From JAJZXY01 sp046706185 (GTDB lineage: Archaea; Thermoplasmatota; Thermoplasmata; Sysuiplasmatales; Sysuiplasmataceae): DNA of 24,230 nt. Numbering within the stretch: position 1 is the first letter of the stretch; every line of letters starts with the position of its first letter. Positions 7,706 to 14,909 of the stretch are shown in pieces. Location of the stretch: assembly GCA_046706185.1 (NCBI GenBank), contig JBJKPR010000054.1, positions 1 to 24,230 on the forward strand. The letters are read 5' to 3'. Position numbers and translations under genes: made by a program. The notes beneath the pieces are model-generated. The model was not told the DNA's origin. It was given only the letters and a program-made list of their open reading frames with translations, and ran no database searches.

Positions 7706-8359
7706 TCAGTAGACGTCGAGTGCAAGAACTCTTGCCATTGCGCCGCTTGCATCCGCGATCTTAAGAGGGGCGGCAACGAGCAGATACCTCTTCCCTTCCA
7801 CCAGCTGCGACAGACCGGCCATATCCTCTATTATCACCATCTCGTGCTTCATCAGCAGCCTGTGCACCTCGAACCCGGTGTGGTCGTACGGTTCTATTCC
7901 GAGCGTATCAATTCCGACCGACCTTATGCGGTGTGATATCAGGAATTCAGCCGCATCCATGGAAAGTCCTGGAAAGTCGTAGAGGAATGATCGCCTGAAC
8001 GACCTCCTGGCGCTCCAGCCTGTGTTGACCAGCAGCATGTTCCCGTCGAACTCATCATTCCATTTCGCTGAGAGGAGCGATGATGTGATTTCCCTGCCTT
8101 CGGGCTGCACGCTCAGCGAGAAGCAGTCCCCGACGAGCCTGTCAAGGCTCAGCTTGTCGACCGACGTCCCGTCCTCGAGCATGTGGAACGGCGCGTCAAC
8201 GTGGGTGGCCGTGTGAGTAAGCGACGAGTATTCCTCCATGTTGTACCCGTCTCTCGCTTCTATCGCGAACGGTTTCACGGCAGGAAGGATGCTGGTTGGC
8301 CATACGGGCATGTTGGTCGAGATCGTCGCAGTGAGGTCGAAGACGTGCTTGATATCCAT
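7706..8359 (-). CDS. Cyclase family protein (kynurenine formamidase-like metal hydrolase)
   Basis: A 217-residue member of the putative cyclase/kynurenine formamidase family of metal-dependent amidases. The signature HxGTHxDxPxH is present as HTATHVDAPFH (49-59), with Ala at the Gly position and all metal-ligand His and Asp residues kept. The later segment VGIDTLGIEP (Asp and neighbours) and the C-terminal RYLLVAAPLKI also fit the family. The frame runs upstream to 8437, but a TATA-like TGTTAATAGG centred about 27 bases before ATG 8359 marks that ATG as the start of a leaderless transcript. Members act on N-formylkynurenine, isatin or other amides. No tryptophan-degradation neighbour is present, so the substrate is unknown. 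Confidence 0.88.
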   Translation of the reverse strand: MDIKHVFDLTATISTNMPVWPTSILPAVKPFAIEARDGYNMEEYSSLTHTATHVDAPFHMLEDGTSVDKLSLDRLVGDCFSLSVQPEGREITSSLLSAKWNDEFDGNMLLVNTGWSARRSFRRSFLYDFPGLSMDAAEFLISHRIRSVGIDTLGIEPYDHTGFEVHRLLMKHEMVIIEDMAGLSQLVEGKRYLLVAAPLKIADASGAMARVLALDVY

Positions 8360-8380
8360 GGCTGACACGATCACACATTG

Positions 8381-8390
8381 CCTATTAACA
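8381..8390 (-). promoter_or_regulatory. TATA-like box of the cyclase gene
   Basis: The minus strand reads TGTTAATAGG, centred about 27 bases before ATG 8359, consistent with leaderless transcription. Confidence 0.4.
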
Positions 8391-8520
8391 CTTAACAGAA
8401 CTGCCGCCTGCCACTCGGCTCGCCCGTCACTCATCACTGTTCAGCGCTGGGTTTCTCGTCATCGCGGCAGTATTAACATGACGCGCGAATTGAACTACTT
8501 TCCGGCCTGTGCGCCGGCAA

Positions 8521-8530
8521 GCATATTATA
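8521..8530 (+). promoter_or_regulatory. TATA box of the Trm112-like gene
   Basis: GCATATTATA, centred 26 bases before ATG 8553. It lies inside the upstream extension of the open frame, so that extension is unlikely to be translated from this promoter. Confidence 0.5.
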
Positions 8531-8552
8531 CAGGTCGCTGTTTTCCGACCTC

Positions 8553-8735
8553 ATGAGGCATAAGCTGATGGATATACTTGCCTGCCCTATGTGCAAGTTC
8601 CACCCTCTCGAGCTGAAGGTTGAAAAAGAGGAAGAGGGGGAAATCATCGACGGCGTCATCAGATGCCCGAAGTGCAATATCGACTATCCGATAAGGGACA
8701 GGATACCAAACATGCTTCCGCCCGACATGCGGTGA
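8553..8735 (+). CDS. trm112: Trm112-family zinc-ribbon protein
   Basis: A 60-residue protein with two CxxC pairs, CPMC (11-14) and CPKC (38-41), forming a zinc ribbon. It also has the family ending YPIRDRIPNMLPPD. Trm112 is a small cytoplasmic partner that activates and stabilises class I methyltransferases acting on tRNA, rRNA and release factors in eukaryotes and archaea. The bacterial relatives (UPF0434/YcaR) share the fold. The open frame continues far upstream, but the TATA box 26 bases before ATG 8553 and the family N-terminus (KLMDILACP) fix the start. It converges on the aminotransferase gene with two bases between the stops. No partner methyltransferase gene is adjacent. Confidence 0.88.
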   Translation: MRHKLMDILACPMCKFHPLELKVEKEEEGEIIDGVIRCPKCNIDYPIRDRIPNMLPPDMR

Positions 8736-8737
8736 AG

Positions 8738-9889
8738 TCAGAGTTTCGAAAGGGCCTCTTTCATTGAGTCGAGCCCTTTTTCAAGGTTTTCAGTACTCGT
8801 GGCATATGAGATCCTGAAGTGTTTTTCGCCGAACTTCCCGAAGGAGGACCCGGGCGTGACTGCAACTTGTGCTTCATCAAGCAGGTACTCTGCCATTTCC
8901 TCCGAGTTCATGTCATGCTCGTACCTCGGAAAAGCGTAGAAGGCGCCCTTTGGTTCAACTATGCTTATACCTGGCATGCTCCTGAGTTTGCTGACTGTCA
9001 GGTCACGCCTTTTTCTGAATTCGGAAACCATCTCCCTGACTGGCTCCTTAGGTCCCCTGAGTGCGGCGACGCCCGCCTTCTGCGAAAAGGAGGTGGCACA
9101 AGTTATCGAGTGTGTCTGGACTTTCTGTATTCCCTCCAGCAGCTTCCTGTCTGCGTGGAGGTATCCAAGCCTCCAGCCCGTCATCGAGTACGTTTTTGAA
9201 AAGCCGTTGACTGTTATCACTCGTCCCTTCATATCTGGGAAGGACGCTGGGGAATGGTTCTTCGCGTCGTATATTATGTGTTCGTAAATCTCATCGCTCA
9301 ATATGAGCAGATCCCTGTCGGCTGCGAGCTCGCAGATGGCTTTTATTTCCTCTCTGTTTCCGACGCCACCGGTTGGATTGTTCGGATAGTTCAGGAGTAT
9401 CATCCTTGTCCTGTTTGTGACCTTTTCGGCTATGTGCTCTGGATTTAGCCTGAATGCTGTTTCCTCGTCCGCCCTTACCGGAACAGGCACGGCATCCGCT
9501 ATCCTCACCATCGGCTCGTAGGATACCCATGAAGGGTCGGCAATTATGACCTCCTCGCCCCTGTCTACAAGCGCTAACACGGACATGAAGATAGCATGCT
9601 TGGTGGGTGTCACTATAACCTCTGAGGGCTCAGCATCTATCCCGTTCTCTGCCCTCAGCTTCTCGGCAATTGCCTCCCTCAATTCGGGTATTCCGGCGGA
9701 GGGCGTGTACTTTGTGAAACCTGACCGCAGAGCCTCGACGCCGGCTTCAACGATGTGCTGCGGCGTTGGGAAATCGGGCTCGCCAATGGAAAATGACACG
9801 ACGTCCAGTCCCTTTGCCTTGAGGGCCTTTACCTTGTCAGCCACTTTCACCGTTCCTGATTCCTGGACCGCCTCCATCCTGAAGGACAT
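8738..9889 (-). CDS. PLP-dependent class I aminotransferase (aspartate aminotransferase-like)
   Basis: A 383-residue fold-type I aminotransferase of the archaeal/thermophilic aspartate aminotransferase type (class Ib). It has the N-terminal FSIGEPDFPTP substrate loop, YTPSAGIPELREAIA, NYPNNPTGG (cofactor Asn), LSDEIYEH (Asp and Tyr), the Schiff-base lysine in GFSKTYSMTGWRLGY, and the carboxylate-binding Arg in HFRISYA. It would transfer amino groups between an amino acid and 2-oxoglutarate; aspartate is the best guess, but related enzymes take other substrates. Three in-frame ATGs are possible (9901, 9889, 9877). A TATA-like GATTTATCC is centred 26 bases before 9889, so 9889 is chosen. It is divergent from pdxS, which makes its cofactor. 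Confidence 0.9.
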   Translation of the reverse strand: MSFRMEAVQESGTVKVADKVKALKAKGLDVVSFSIGEPDFPTPQHIVEAGVEALRSGFTKYTPSAGIPELREAIAEKLRAENGIDAEPSEVIVTPTKHAIFMSVLALVDRGEEVIIADPSWVSYEPMVRIADAVPVPVRADEETAFRLNPEHIAEKVTNRTRMILLNYPNNPTGGVGNREEIKAICELAADRDLLILSDEIYEHIIYDAKNHSPASFPDMKGRVITVNGFSKTYSMTGWRLGYLHADRKLLEGIQKVQTHSITCATSFSQKAGVAALRGPKEPVREMVSEFRKRRDLTVSKLRSMPGISIVEPKGAFYAFPRYEHDMNSEEMAEYLLDEAQVAVTPGSSFGKFGEKHFRISYATSTENLEKGLDSMKEALSKL

Positions 9890-9910
9890 GAACAATCTCA
9901 TTGCGAGCGT

Positions 9911-9919
9911 GGATAAATC
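9911..9919 (-). promoter_or_regulatory. TATA-like box of the aminotransferase gene
   Basis: The minus strand reads GATTTATCC, centred 26 bases before ATG 9889 and only about 14 before ATG 9901. This decides between the two candidate starts. Confidence 0.45.
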
Positions 9920-10015
9920 ATTTGTTGCCCGCTGCCCTTGATGGCGGGAACAGACGGGTAACGCTTGTCCAGAATCGGACAGCGGGTGAGGTTCTGAGGG
10001 GCGGGCTGTGCCAAG

Positions 10016-10044
10016 AATATATACTTGGGCCCGATTTATACAAT
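10016..10044 (+). promoter_or_regulatory. Two tandem TATA-like boxes before pdxS
   Basis: AATATATAC (about 10016-10024) and GATTTATACAAT (10033-10044) lie 47 and 30 bases before ATG 10067. The first would give a short leader containing AGGAAGG (10052-10058). The second would give a nearly leaderless transcript. Two start points are possible. Confidence 0.4.
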
Positions 10045-10066
10045 CGTAGACAGGAAGGCGTTAGTA

Positions 10067-10975
10067 ATGCCATTGAAACTCGATATTGCAGGTCTCAGGC
10101 AGGGAACTGAACTCATAAAAAGAGGGTTTGCCAGCATGCAGAAGGGGGGCGTAATCATGGACGTCACCAACGGCGAGCAGGCGGCAATAGCTGAGGAAGC
10201 GGGTGCAGTAGCCGTGATGGCACTTGAAAGGGTGCCGGCGGACATCAGGGCGGCAGGTGGAGTCGCAAGAATGGCGGACCCGCTCAAGGTCATTGAGATA
10301 ATAGACGCGGTCACGATACCGGTGATGGCCAAGTGCCGGATAGGGCACACTGCGGAGGCGCTTGTGCTTCAGGAGCTCGGCGTGGACATGATAGACGAGA
10401 GCGAGGTACTCACACCAGCCGACCCGTTTCACCATGTAGACAAGAAGCTCTTCAAGGTGCCGTTCGTCTGCGGGGCAAGAGACCTCGGAGAGGCGCTGAG
10501 GAGAATAGATGAGGGGGCTGCCATGATCAGGACAAAGGGAGAGCCCGGCACCGGGAACGTCATTGAGGCAGTCAGGCACCAGAGGGCAGTCATGGAAAAA
10601 GTGAGGTCCCTCAAGGGTCTGACAAGGGAGGAACTTGCATCGGTTGCAAGGGAAATACAGGCGCCCATAGAGCTCGTGGCGGAGACAGCAAACCTGCAGC
10701 GTCTTCCGGTCGTGAACTTCGCGGCAGGCGGAATTGCATCGCCTGCAGACGCTGCACTGATGATGCAGCTTGGAAGCGACGGCATATTCGTCGGCAGCGG
10801 CATATTCAAGGCGAAGAACCCGCAGAGAATGGCCAAGGCCGTTGTGGAGGCGACTATGCACTTCGACGAGCCGTCGGTCGTTGCTGAAGTCTCCAAGGGA
10901 CTGGGAGAGGCAATGCACGGGGTCGAAATATCCACGCTCGCCCAGGACCAGAGAATGCAGGAAAGGGGCTACTGA
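10067..10975 (+). CDS. pdxS: Pyridoxal 5'-phosphate synthase lyase subunit PdxS
   Basis: A 302-residue TIM-barrel subunit of the ribose-5-phosphate-dependent vitamin B6 pathway. It builds PLP from ribose-5-phosphate, glyceraldehyde-3-phosphate and ammonia. The key residues are all present and offset by eight from the Bacillus subtilis enzyme: Asp32 in GVIMDVTN, Lys89 in VMAKCRIGH (sugar imine) and Lys157 in RTKGEPGTGNV. The C-terminal glycine-rich phosphate loop is FAAGGIASPADAAL and FVGSGIF. The open frame extends to TTG 10025, but ATG 10067 fits both the family N-terminus and the promoter spacing. The glutaminase partner pdxT is not in the window, so it must be encoded elsewhere or ammonia is used directly. 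It converges with the next gene, with one base between the stops. Confidence 0.95.
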   Translation: MPLKLDIAGLRQGTELIKRGFASMQKGGVIMDVTNGEQAAIAEEAGAVAVMALERVPADIRAAGGVARMADPLKVIEIIDAVTIPVMAKCRIGHTAEALVLQELGVDMIDESEVLTPADPFHHVDKKLFKVPFVCGARDLGEALRRIDEGAAMIRTKGEPGTGNVIEAVRHQRAVMEKVRSLKGLTREELASVAREIQAPIELVAETANLQRLPVVNFAAGGIASPADAALMMQLGSDGIFVGSGIFKAKNPQRMAKAVVEATMHFDEPSVVAEVSKGLGEAMHGVEISTLAQDQRMQERGY

Positions 10976-10976
10976 A

Positions 10977-11564
10977 CTATTTCCTCAGCCTGGAGGGCAG
11001 AGGGAAGAGGAGAGGCACGTTTGACCTGTATTCCTCATACAGCCTGCCGTGCTTGAGCCTCATCAGCGGCTCCTCGAGGAATTTCAGATAGAAGAAGTAA
11101 ACTACTGCGATCGCTGGCATCATCACGAATATAGCCACCGCCGACTGCAGGAACACGCCGAGACCCAGCAGAATTGTCAGGTATCCGAACCCTTTCGGGT
11201 TCCTCGTCAGCGAGTAGGGGCCCTCCATATTGAGTTTTTCTGAGCGTTTCTTGCTCGTGGTGTACGAGAGTGCCCAGAATATCCATGTGCTGCCGAGAAT
11301 GAAAAAGAATGAGAAGATAACGAAGTTCCACGGGAAAATGTTGAATGTGGTCCAGCTCATTGCACTCGCGACGACAGGCGTCATGTAGTCGACACCGGCA
11401 ATGTAGCCGAAGGGGACCAGAACAACGACTGCATACGTAGTTGCGGCATGTTCAACCGAAGCGAGAAAGGAGTTTTTCGGCACGCTGGTCCTGCTGCCGG
11501 CCCATGAGGCTGCGGCTGAATGCCCGGAAGCGGGAGTAAAATGCTTGCGCTCTCTACCGAACAA
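10977..11564 (-). CDS. Integral-membrane methyltransferase-like protein (ICMT/PEMT superfamily)
   Basis: About 195 residues with several hydrophobic segments (near 37-56, 75-100 and 125-165). The C-terminal signature is typical of isoprenylcysteine carboxyl methyltransferase and phospholipid methyltransferase relatives: GPYSLTRNPKGFGYLTILLG, then EEPLMRLKHGRLYEEYRSNV ending in PLLFPLP. Archaeal members are uncharacterised; lipid or small-molecule methylation is possible. The start is uncertain. The longest frame uses TTG 11564; GTG 11483 is an alternative that still keeps all membrane segments. A TATA box (GTTTTTATAAC) points to an ATG at 11577, but that ATG is in another frame and stops after seven codons. 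This could be a short leader ORF or a frameshift affecting the N-terminus. Confidence 0.75.
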   Translation of the reverse strand: MFGRERKHFTPASGHSAAASWAGSRTSVPKNSFLASVEHAATTYAVVVLVPFGYIAGVDYMTPVVASAMSWTTFNIFPWNFVIFSFFFILGSTWIFWALSYTTSKKRSEKLNMEGPYSLTRNPKGFGYLTILLGLGVFLQSAVAIFVMMPAIAVVYFFYLKFLEEPLMRLKHGRLYEEYRSNVPLLFPLPSRLRK

Positions 11565-11600
11565 AGCTGGATCCCATCCTGTCAGACAATATGTACGACA

Positions 11601-11611
11601 GTTATAAAAAC
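11601..11611 (-). promoter_or_regulatory. TATA box upstream of the membrane methyltransferase-like gene
   Basis: The minus strand reads GTTTTTATAAC, centred near 11605, predicting transcription start at about 11577-11580. That position coincides with an ATG that is out of frame with the gene. Confidence 0.45.
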
Positions 11612-11621
11612 TAATTGGTCT

Positions 11622-11711
11622 CTAGTGAAAAGCACTGCCAGCAATGCTCTCGGACAGAATCAGGCACAAGGGCGCTTGAGCACCGGTAGACAGTTCTTCC
11701 AGCGCATGCAT
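11622..11711 (-). CDS. Possible 29-residue small ORF in the atp/methyltransferase intergenic region
   Basis: ATG at 11711 opens a 29-codon frame beginning MHALEELSTGAQAP and ending SAFH, with a TATA-like CAAATAGG about 27 bases upstream. It lies in the longest gap of the window (11565-11811), between two divergent genes. I do not recognise it, and an ORF this short can arise by chance. Nothing else clear was seen in this gap apart from promoters and the atp leader hairpin. Confidence 0.18.
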   Translation of the reverse strand: MHALEELSTGAQAPLCLILSESIAGSAFH

Positions 11712-11744
11712 GACGGCTGATTTCAGGGCTGTTTCCTATTTGAA

Positions 11745-11753
11745 CATTATACT
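11745..11753 (+). promoter_or_regulatory. Likely TATA box of the ATP synthase operon
   Basis: CATTATACT centred near 11748 predicts a start at about 11774, giving a leader of roughly 38 bases before the first gene. A second AT-rich stretch (TGTAATTACC, near 11779-11788) is nearer to the ATG, so the start point is not certain. Confidence 0.4.
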
Positions 11754-11782
11754 TGATATGTCAGGCTTTCCGTACATGTAAT

Positions 11783-11807
11783 TACCGTCCTGTAGGCTAA
11801 AACGGTA
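11783..11807 (+). promoter_or_regulatory. Hairpin in the leader just before atpH
   Basis: TACCGT (11783-11788) pairs perfectly with ACGGTA (11802-11807) around a 13-base loop. The stem ends four bases before the ATG at 11812. It could hide or present the initiation region of the whole operon. The stem is short, so chance is possible. Confidence 0.3.
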
Positions 11808-11811
11808 GCGT

Positions 11812-12147
11812 ATGGCCGGCCAGGACGTTATAGCCCAGGTCAAGGACGCGGAGCTGAAAGCGGCTGCGATTGTTGCCGACGCGGAGCGACAGGCTGAAGC
11901 GATCAAAGCTGCTGCGAAGAGCGAAGCGGCTGACATACTGAAGAACTCCACCGCCGAGAGCAGGCGGAATTTCGAGAGTTCTCTTCTGCTCGAGAGGGAA
12001 AGGGCGAAGCAGCAGAAGGAAGAGCTTCTGAAGATAGGCAGGAAAGAGATATACGCTGAAGAGGAAAGGGCAAAGTCCAGGATACCGGCGGCATTGGAGG
12101 AACTTGTTCGCAGACTGGAGGAATACTTCAATGCTGAAACCTGTTGA
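11812..12147 (+). CDS. atpH: A-type ATP synthase subunit H (peripheral stalk)
   Basis: A 111-residue, Ala/Glu/Lys-rich protein, almost entirely predicted coiled coil (AELKAAAIVADAERQAEAIK onward). This fits the H (AhaH/NtpF-like) subunit, which pairs with subunit E to form the peripheral stalks linking the membrane a/I subunit to the A3B3 head. Sequence identity in this family is low, so the call rests mainly on length, coiled-coil composition and its place as first gene of the H-I-K-E-C-F-A-B-D operon. ATG 11812 is the first gene start after the likely promoter, and a hairpin sits just before it. It overlaps atpI by 17 bases. Confidence 0.85.
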   Translation: MAGQDVIAQVKDAELKAAAIVADAERQAEAIKAAAKSEAADILKNSTAESRRNFESSLLLERERAKQQKEELLKIGRKEIYAEEERAKSRIPAALEELVRRLEEYFNAETC

Positions 12148-14101
12148 GATGAGAAAGGTAATGATCATCGGGCCCACTGCCAGGCTCAACGACACGATAG
12201 AGGCGCTCCACGGCCTCAATATACTTCACTTCACAGACGCCGGCCTGGAGGCAGGCGGTCTCTTCAGGGAGGGGAAGCCGATGGAGGGCGCCTCAGAGTA
12301 TTCTGACAGACTTCTGAAGATCAGGGCGGCAAAGCAGCTGATCGGGCAAAGGAAGGAAAACAGTTTCAAGAGGTTCACGGACGATGAAATCGATTCCGGG
12401 ATCGCTGCAGTAATGAGTGCTGTTGACGACATACTCAATACAAGCAAGGAGAAACAGTCGCTTCTGGACAGGATCAGGTATATCGAGGAAAAGAGGGGAG
12501 AGATAGAGCCTCTCGCATCCTTCCCCGTGGCACTGGAACATTACGGCGGACTTGCATCGCTCGAAGCCTTTGTCGGGACAGTCAAAGCAGATGTCGGGGA
12601 GGAAATAAGGAGGGTGACCGACCGATTCAAACTCTACACTGCCGTGGATGGCAGGTTCATTGCACTTTTCGTCGACAGGGAATATTCGGGCAGGGTGAGG
12701 ACGCTCCTCTCTTCCTTTGAGTTCAGGGAATTCAAGGTCCCTGTGCTCGAGGGCAACGCAGCTGAAAAGGTTGCAGAGTTCAACAGCGAGATAGATGAAT
12801 TGAGACTCAGAATTGCAGCGCTTGATACAAAGCTGCTGGAGATGTCGGAGAAGAGCTCCGGTCTGCTCAACGCAGCTGAGGAAGTGATGTCTGCAGATGT
12901 TTCAAAGGCAGAGGCGCCTCTCCGTTTTTCTGTAACCGAGAGGGAGTTCGTGGCAAGGGGATGGGTGCCTGCAGAAGACCTTGCGAGGCTTTCCTCGGGT
13001 ATAGCAGCTGCGACTTCAGGAAGAGTCTACGTGACTACCGAACAGGTGGCACGACCAGGGGCGCATGAGGAAGCGGGGGAGGAAATTGAAGAGCAGGACA
13101 CGCCGCCGGTCAAGCTGAGGAACCCATCCCCTTCCAGGCCCTATGAACTGCTCGTCAGGCTCTTTTCACTTCCGGGCTACGGTGAATACGACCCTACAAT
13201 TGTCGTTGCCGTCACGTTTGCCCTTTTCGTCGGCCTCATGATCAACGACCTGGGGTATGGCATACTGATGGTCGTTCTCGGGTATATTCTCGTCCTGTAC
13301 TTCAGGGACTCGAAGGATATGAAGCAACTTGCATACATACTGATCACAAGCGGAATTGCGGGTGCGCTCTTCGGTGTTTTTGTCTTTGGGCTGGCCTTCG
13401 GCATTCCGATCACCGCAACCCCTCTGCTGGACCCGGCGGACTTTCATGTTGCGGAAGGGCTGCTGCTCCTCTGCGTGATCGTAGGGCTCATTCACATGGG
13501 CCTTGGCTATGCCTTCAGGCTTTCAGAAAGCATAGGAAGGAGAAGATACAGGGAGGCTGCAGCGTCCATGGGCTGGATGGCGCTGCTCATAGGCTTCGTC
13601 ACGGTCATCGCAGGCATTGGAAAGAACAACCTGCCGATCGGGGCTGCGGTATGGCATTACGCCTTCTTCTGGGCACAGGGGCCGTCAGTAGCAATTTCGT
13701 CACTCTCCGTACCGGAGTACTCCCTTTTCCTCATCATAGGGGGCCTTGTGGCGCTGGTGGCGACAGAGGGAGCGCTTTCGTTGATTGAGTCGATATCCCT
13801 TCTGGCGAATGTGATATCGTACGCCAGGCTGGCTGCCATAGCAATTGCAGGTGCAGCTCTTGCAGGAGCCATAAACGTAATGCTCATGCCAGGCTCGTTC
13901 TCCGAGAACCCGGCGATGTTCATAGCAGGCATTTTCATGCTGATACTAGCGCAGACTTTTGTCTTCATCATGCTTACTCTTTCAGCGAGCATACAGGCGC
14001 TCAGGCTGAACTACATTGAGTTTTTTGTAAAATTCTTCAAGGGCGGGGGAAAGGCCTACGTGCCGTTCGGCCTGTCCAGGAAATACACGGTGGAGAGGTG
14101 A
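12131..14101 (+). CDS. atpI: A-type ATP synthase subunit I (a subunit, ion channel stator)
   Basis: A 656-residue protein with a soluble N-terminal half (about 1-350, partly coiled coil) that anchors the peripheral stalks. The membrane-embedded C-terminal half has seven or more hydrophobic segments from about residue 355. The essential channel arginine is Arg566 in NVISYARLAAIAIAG, and a second conserved segment ends ASIQALRLNYIEFFVKF. With the K ring it moves ions across the cytoplasmic membrane. The frame begins at 12104, but ATG 12131 has GGAGG nine bases upstream and matches the family opening (VEMRKVMIIG), so it is the start. It overlaps atpH and precedes atpK by six bases. Confidence 0.95.
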   Translation: MLKPVEMRKVMIIGPTARLNDTIEALHGLNILHFTDAGLEAGGLFREGKPMEGASEYSDRLLKIRAAKQLIGQRKENSFKRFTDDEIDSGIAAVMSAVDDILNTSKEKQSLLDRIRYIEEKRGEIEPLASFPVALEHYGGLASLEAFVGTVKADVGEEIRRVTDRFKLYTAVDGRFIALFVDREYSGRVRTLLSSFEFREFKVPVLEGNAAEKVAEFNSEIDELRLRIAALDTKLLEMSEKSSGLLNAAEEVMSADVSKAEAPLRFSVTEREFVARGWVPAEDLARLSSGIAAATSGRVYVTTEQVARPGAHEEAGEEIEEQDTPPVKLRNPSPSRPYELLVRLFSLPGYGEYDPTIVVAVTFALFVGLMINDLGYGILMVVLGYILVLYFRDSKDMKQLAYILITSGIAGALFGVFVFGLAFGIPITATPLLDPADFHVAEGLLLLCVIVGLIHMGLGYAFRLSESIGRRRYREAAASMGWMALLIGFVTVIAGIGKNNLPIGAAVWHYAFFWAQGPSVAISSLSVPEYSLFLIIGGLVALVATEGALSLIESISLLANVISYARLAAIAIAGAALAGAINVMLMPGSFSENPAMFIAGIFMLILAQTFVFIMLTLSASIQALRLNYIEFFVKFFKGGGKAYVPFGLSRKYTVER

Positions 14102-14107
14102 AAAAAA

Positions 14108-14338
14108 ATGGCAGCACCTGACATAGGTCAAGGACTGATAGCAATCGGTGCGGGACTGGCGATAGGACTGACCGGCATAGCCACGGGAATCGCTGAAAAG
14201 GGGATAGGGGCGGCAGCTGTGGGAGCAACTGCAGAAAACCCCAGCTTCTTTTCAAGGGGACTGATTCTCACGGTCATACCGGAAACGATCGTGATATTCG
14301 GAGTCGCTATTGCCTTCCTGATACTCGGAAGCGCCTGA
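14108..14338 (+). CDS. atpK: A-type ATP synthase subunit K (c-ring proteolipid)
   Basis: A 76-residue, two-helix proteolipid forming the rotor ring. Helix 1 covers about residues 8-28 (GLIAIGAGLAIGLTGIATGI), the polar loop contains ENPSFFSRG, and helix 2 covers about 51-74. The ion-carrying carboxylate is Glu59 in VIPETIVIFG. This is a single-hairpin form, not the duplicated forms seen in some archaea. Whether protons or sodium are carried cannot be decided by reading alone. GGTGA overlapping the atpI stop lies just upstream of ATG 14108. Confidence 0.95.
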   Translation: MAAPDIGQGLIAIGAGLAIGLTGIATGIAEKGIGAAAVGATAENPSFFSRGLILTVIPETIVIFGVAIAFLILGSA

Positions 14339-14352
14339 AAAAAGTGAAAAGG

Positions 14353-14904
14353 ATGTCCCTCGAAGACATGATGAACGAGCTCCTTTCACAGGCCAGCAGC
14401 GCAGCTTCCCAGAAGCTGAAGGAGGCTGCTGAGTACAGGGAAGCTATGCTGGAGAGCGCACGCACAGAAGCGGGGACCGTCACCAGGCAGTATACAGACA
14501 GGTTGAGGGCAGAGGGGGAAAGGATGAGGCACGAGGCATCCAGGGAGGCAGAGATAGAGGTGGCCAAGGCTAGGGGAGCGATGATGAAAAAGGTCCTGGA
14601 ACAGACTTACGCAGGTGTTCTTGGAATTATACTGGGCAAGGAGAAAAGGAGCGGCTATATGCCGATGTTTGTCGAGAAGGCAGGCAGGGAGCTCGGCGGA
14701 GGCACCATCCATGCCAGGAGCGAGGATGCACCCTATGCAAGGAAGATGACCTCGTTCGAAGTAAGGGAAGACCTCGCATCGTCTGCTGGCATAATTGCTG
14801 AATCGGCTGACGGGACTGTTCTCATAGACCTTACTGTTGAGACGCTTCTCGGCGATTTCTGGCAGAAAAACCTGGCACTTGCGTACGGGATACTTTTCGG
14901 GTGA
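14353..14904 (+). CDS. atpE: A-type ATP synthase subunit E (peripheral stalk)
   Basis: A 183-residue protein. The long N-terminal helix rich in Glu, Ala and Arg (about 1-90) forms the stalk coiled coil with subunit H. The compact C-terminal domain (about 100-183), including GTVLIDLTVETLLGDF, caps the A3B3 head. An in-frame GTG at 14344 is possible, but ATG 14353 is preceded by GTGA at five-base spacing and gives the family-like opening MSLEDMMNEL. The stop overlaps the frame of the next gene. Place and length match the operon order. Confidence 0.9.
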   Translation: MSLEDMMNELLSQASSAASQKLKEAAEYREAMLESARTEAGTVTRQYTDRLRAEGERMRHEASREAEIEVAKARGAMMKKVLEQTYAGVLGIILGKEKRSGYMPMFVEKAGRELGGGTIHARSEDAPYARKMTSFEVREDLASSAGIIAESADGTVLIDLTVETLLGDFWQKNLALAYGILFG

Positions 14905-14909
14905 TCTTT

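Noticed and set aside
8238..8552. Upstream in-frame extension of the Trm112-like gene
   Set aside because: The TATA box at 8521-8530 lies inside it, it overlaps the divergent cyclase gene, and family members start at the equivalent of ATG 8553.
9930..9960. CCCGC/GCGGG inverted repeat between the aminotransferase and pdxS genes
   Set aside because: A five-base stem with an 11-base loop, not at a useful distance from either start, is likely chance.
10061..10918. 285-codon minus-strand frame opposite pdxS
   Set aside because: It is antisense to pdxS, whose catalytic residues are all intact. The translation has no domain and unusual Cys/His/Arg content.
4397..11564. Link between the Ras-like GTPase and the isoprenylcysteine-methyltransferase-like protein
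   Set aside because: The GTPase ends LTARK with no CaaX or other C-terminal cysteine. The genes are 6 kb apart on separate promoters, and the superfamily includes many non-prenyl methyltransferases.
11520..11720. 66-codon plus-strand frame in the atp upstream region
   Set aside because: It overlaps the membrane methyltransferase-like gene and its promoter, has no ribosome binding site or TATA at the right distance, and shows no recognisable pattern.
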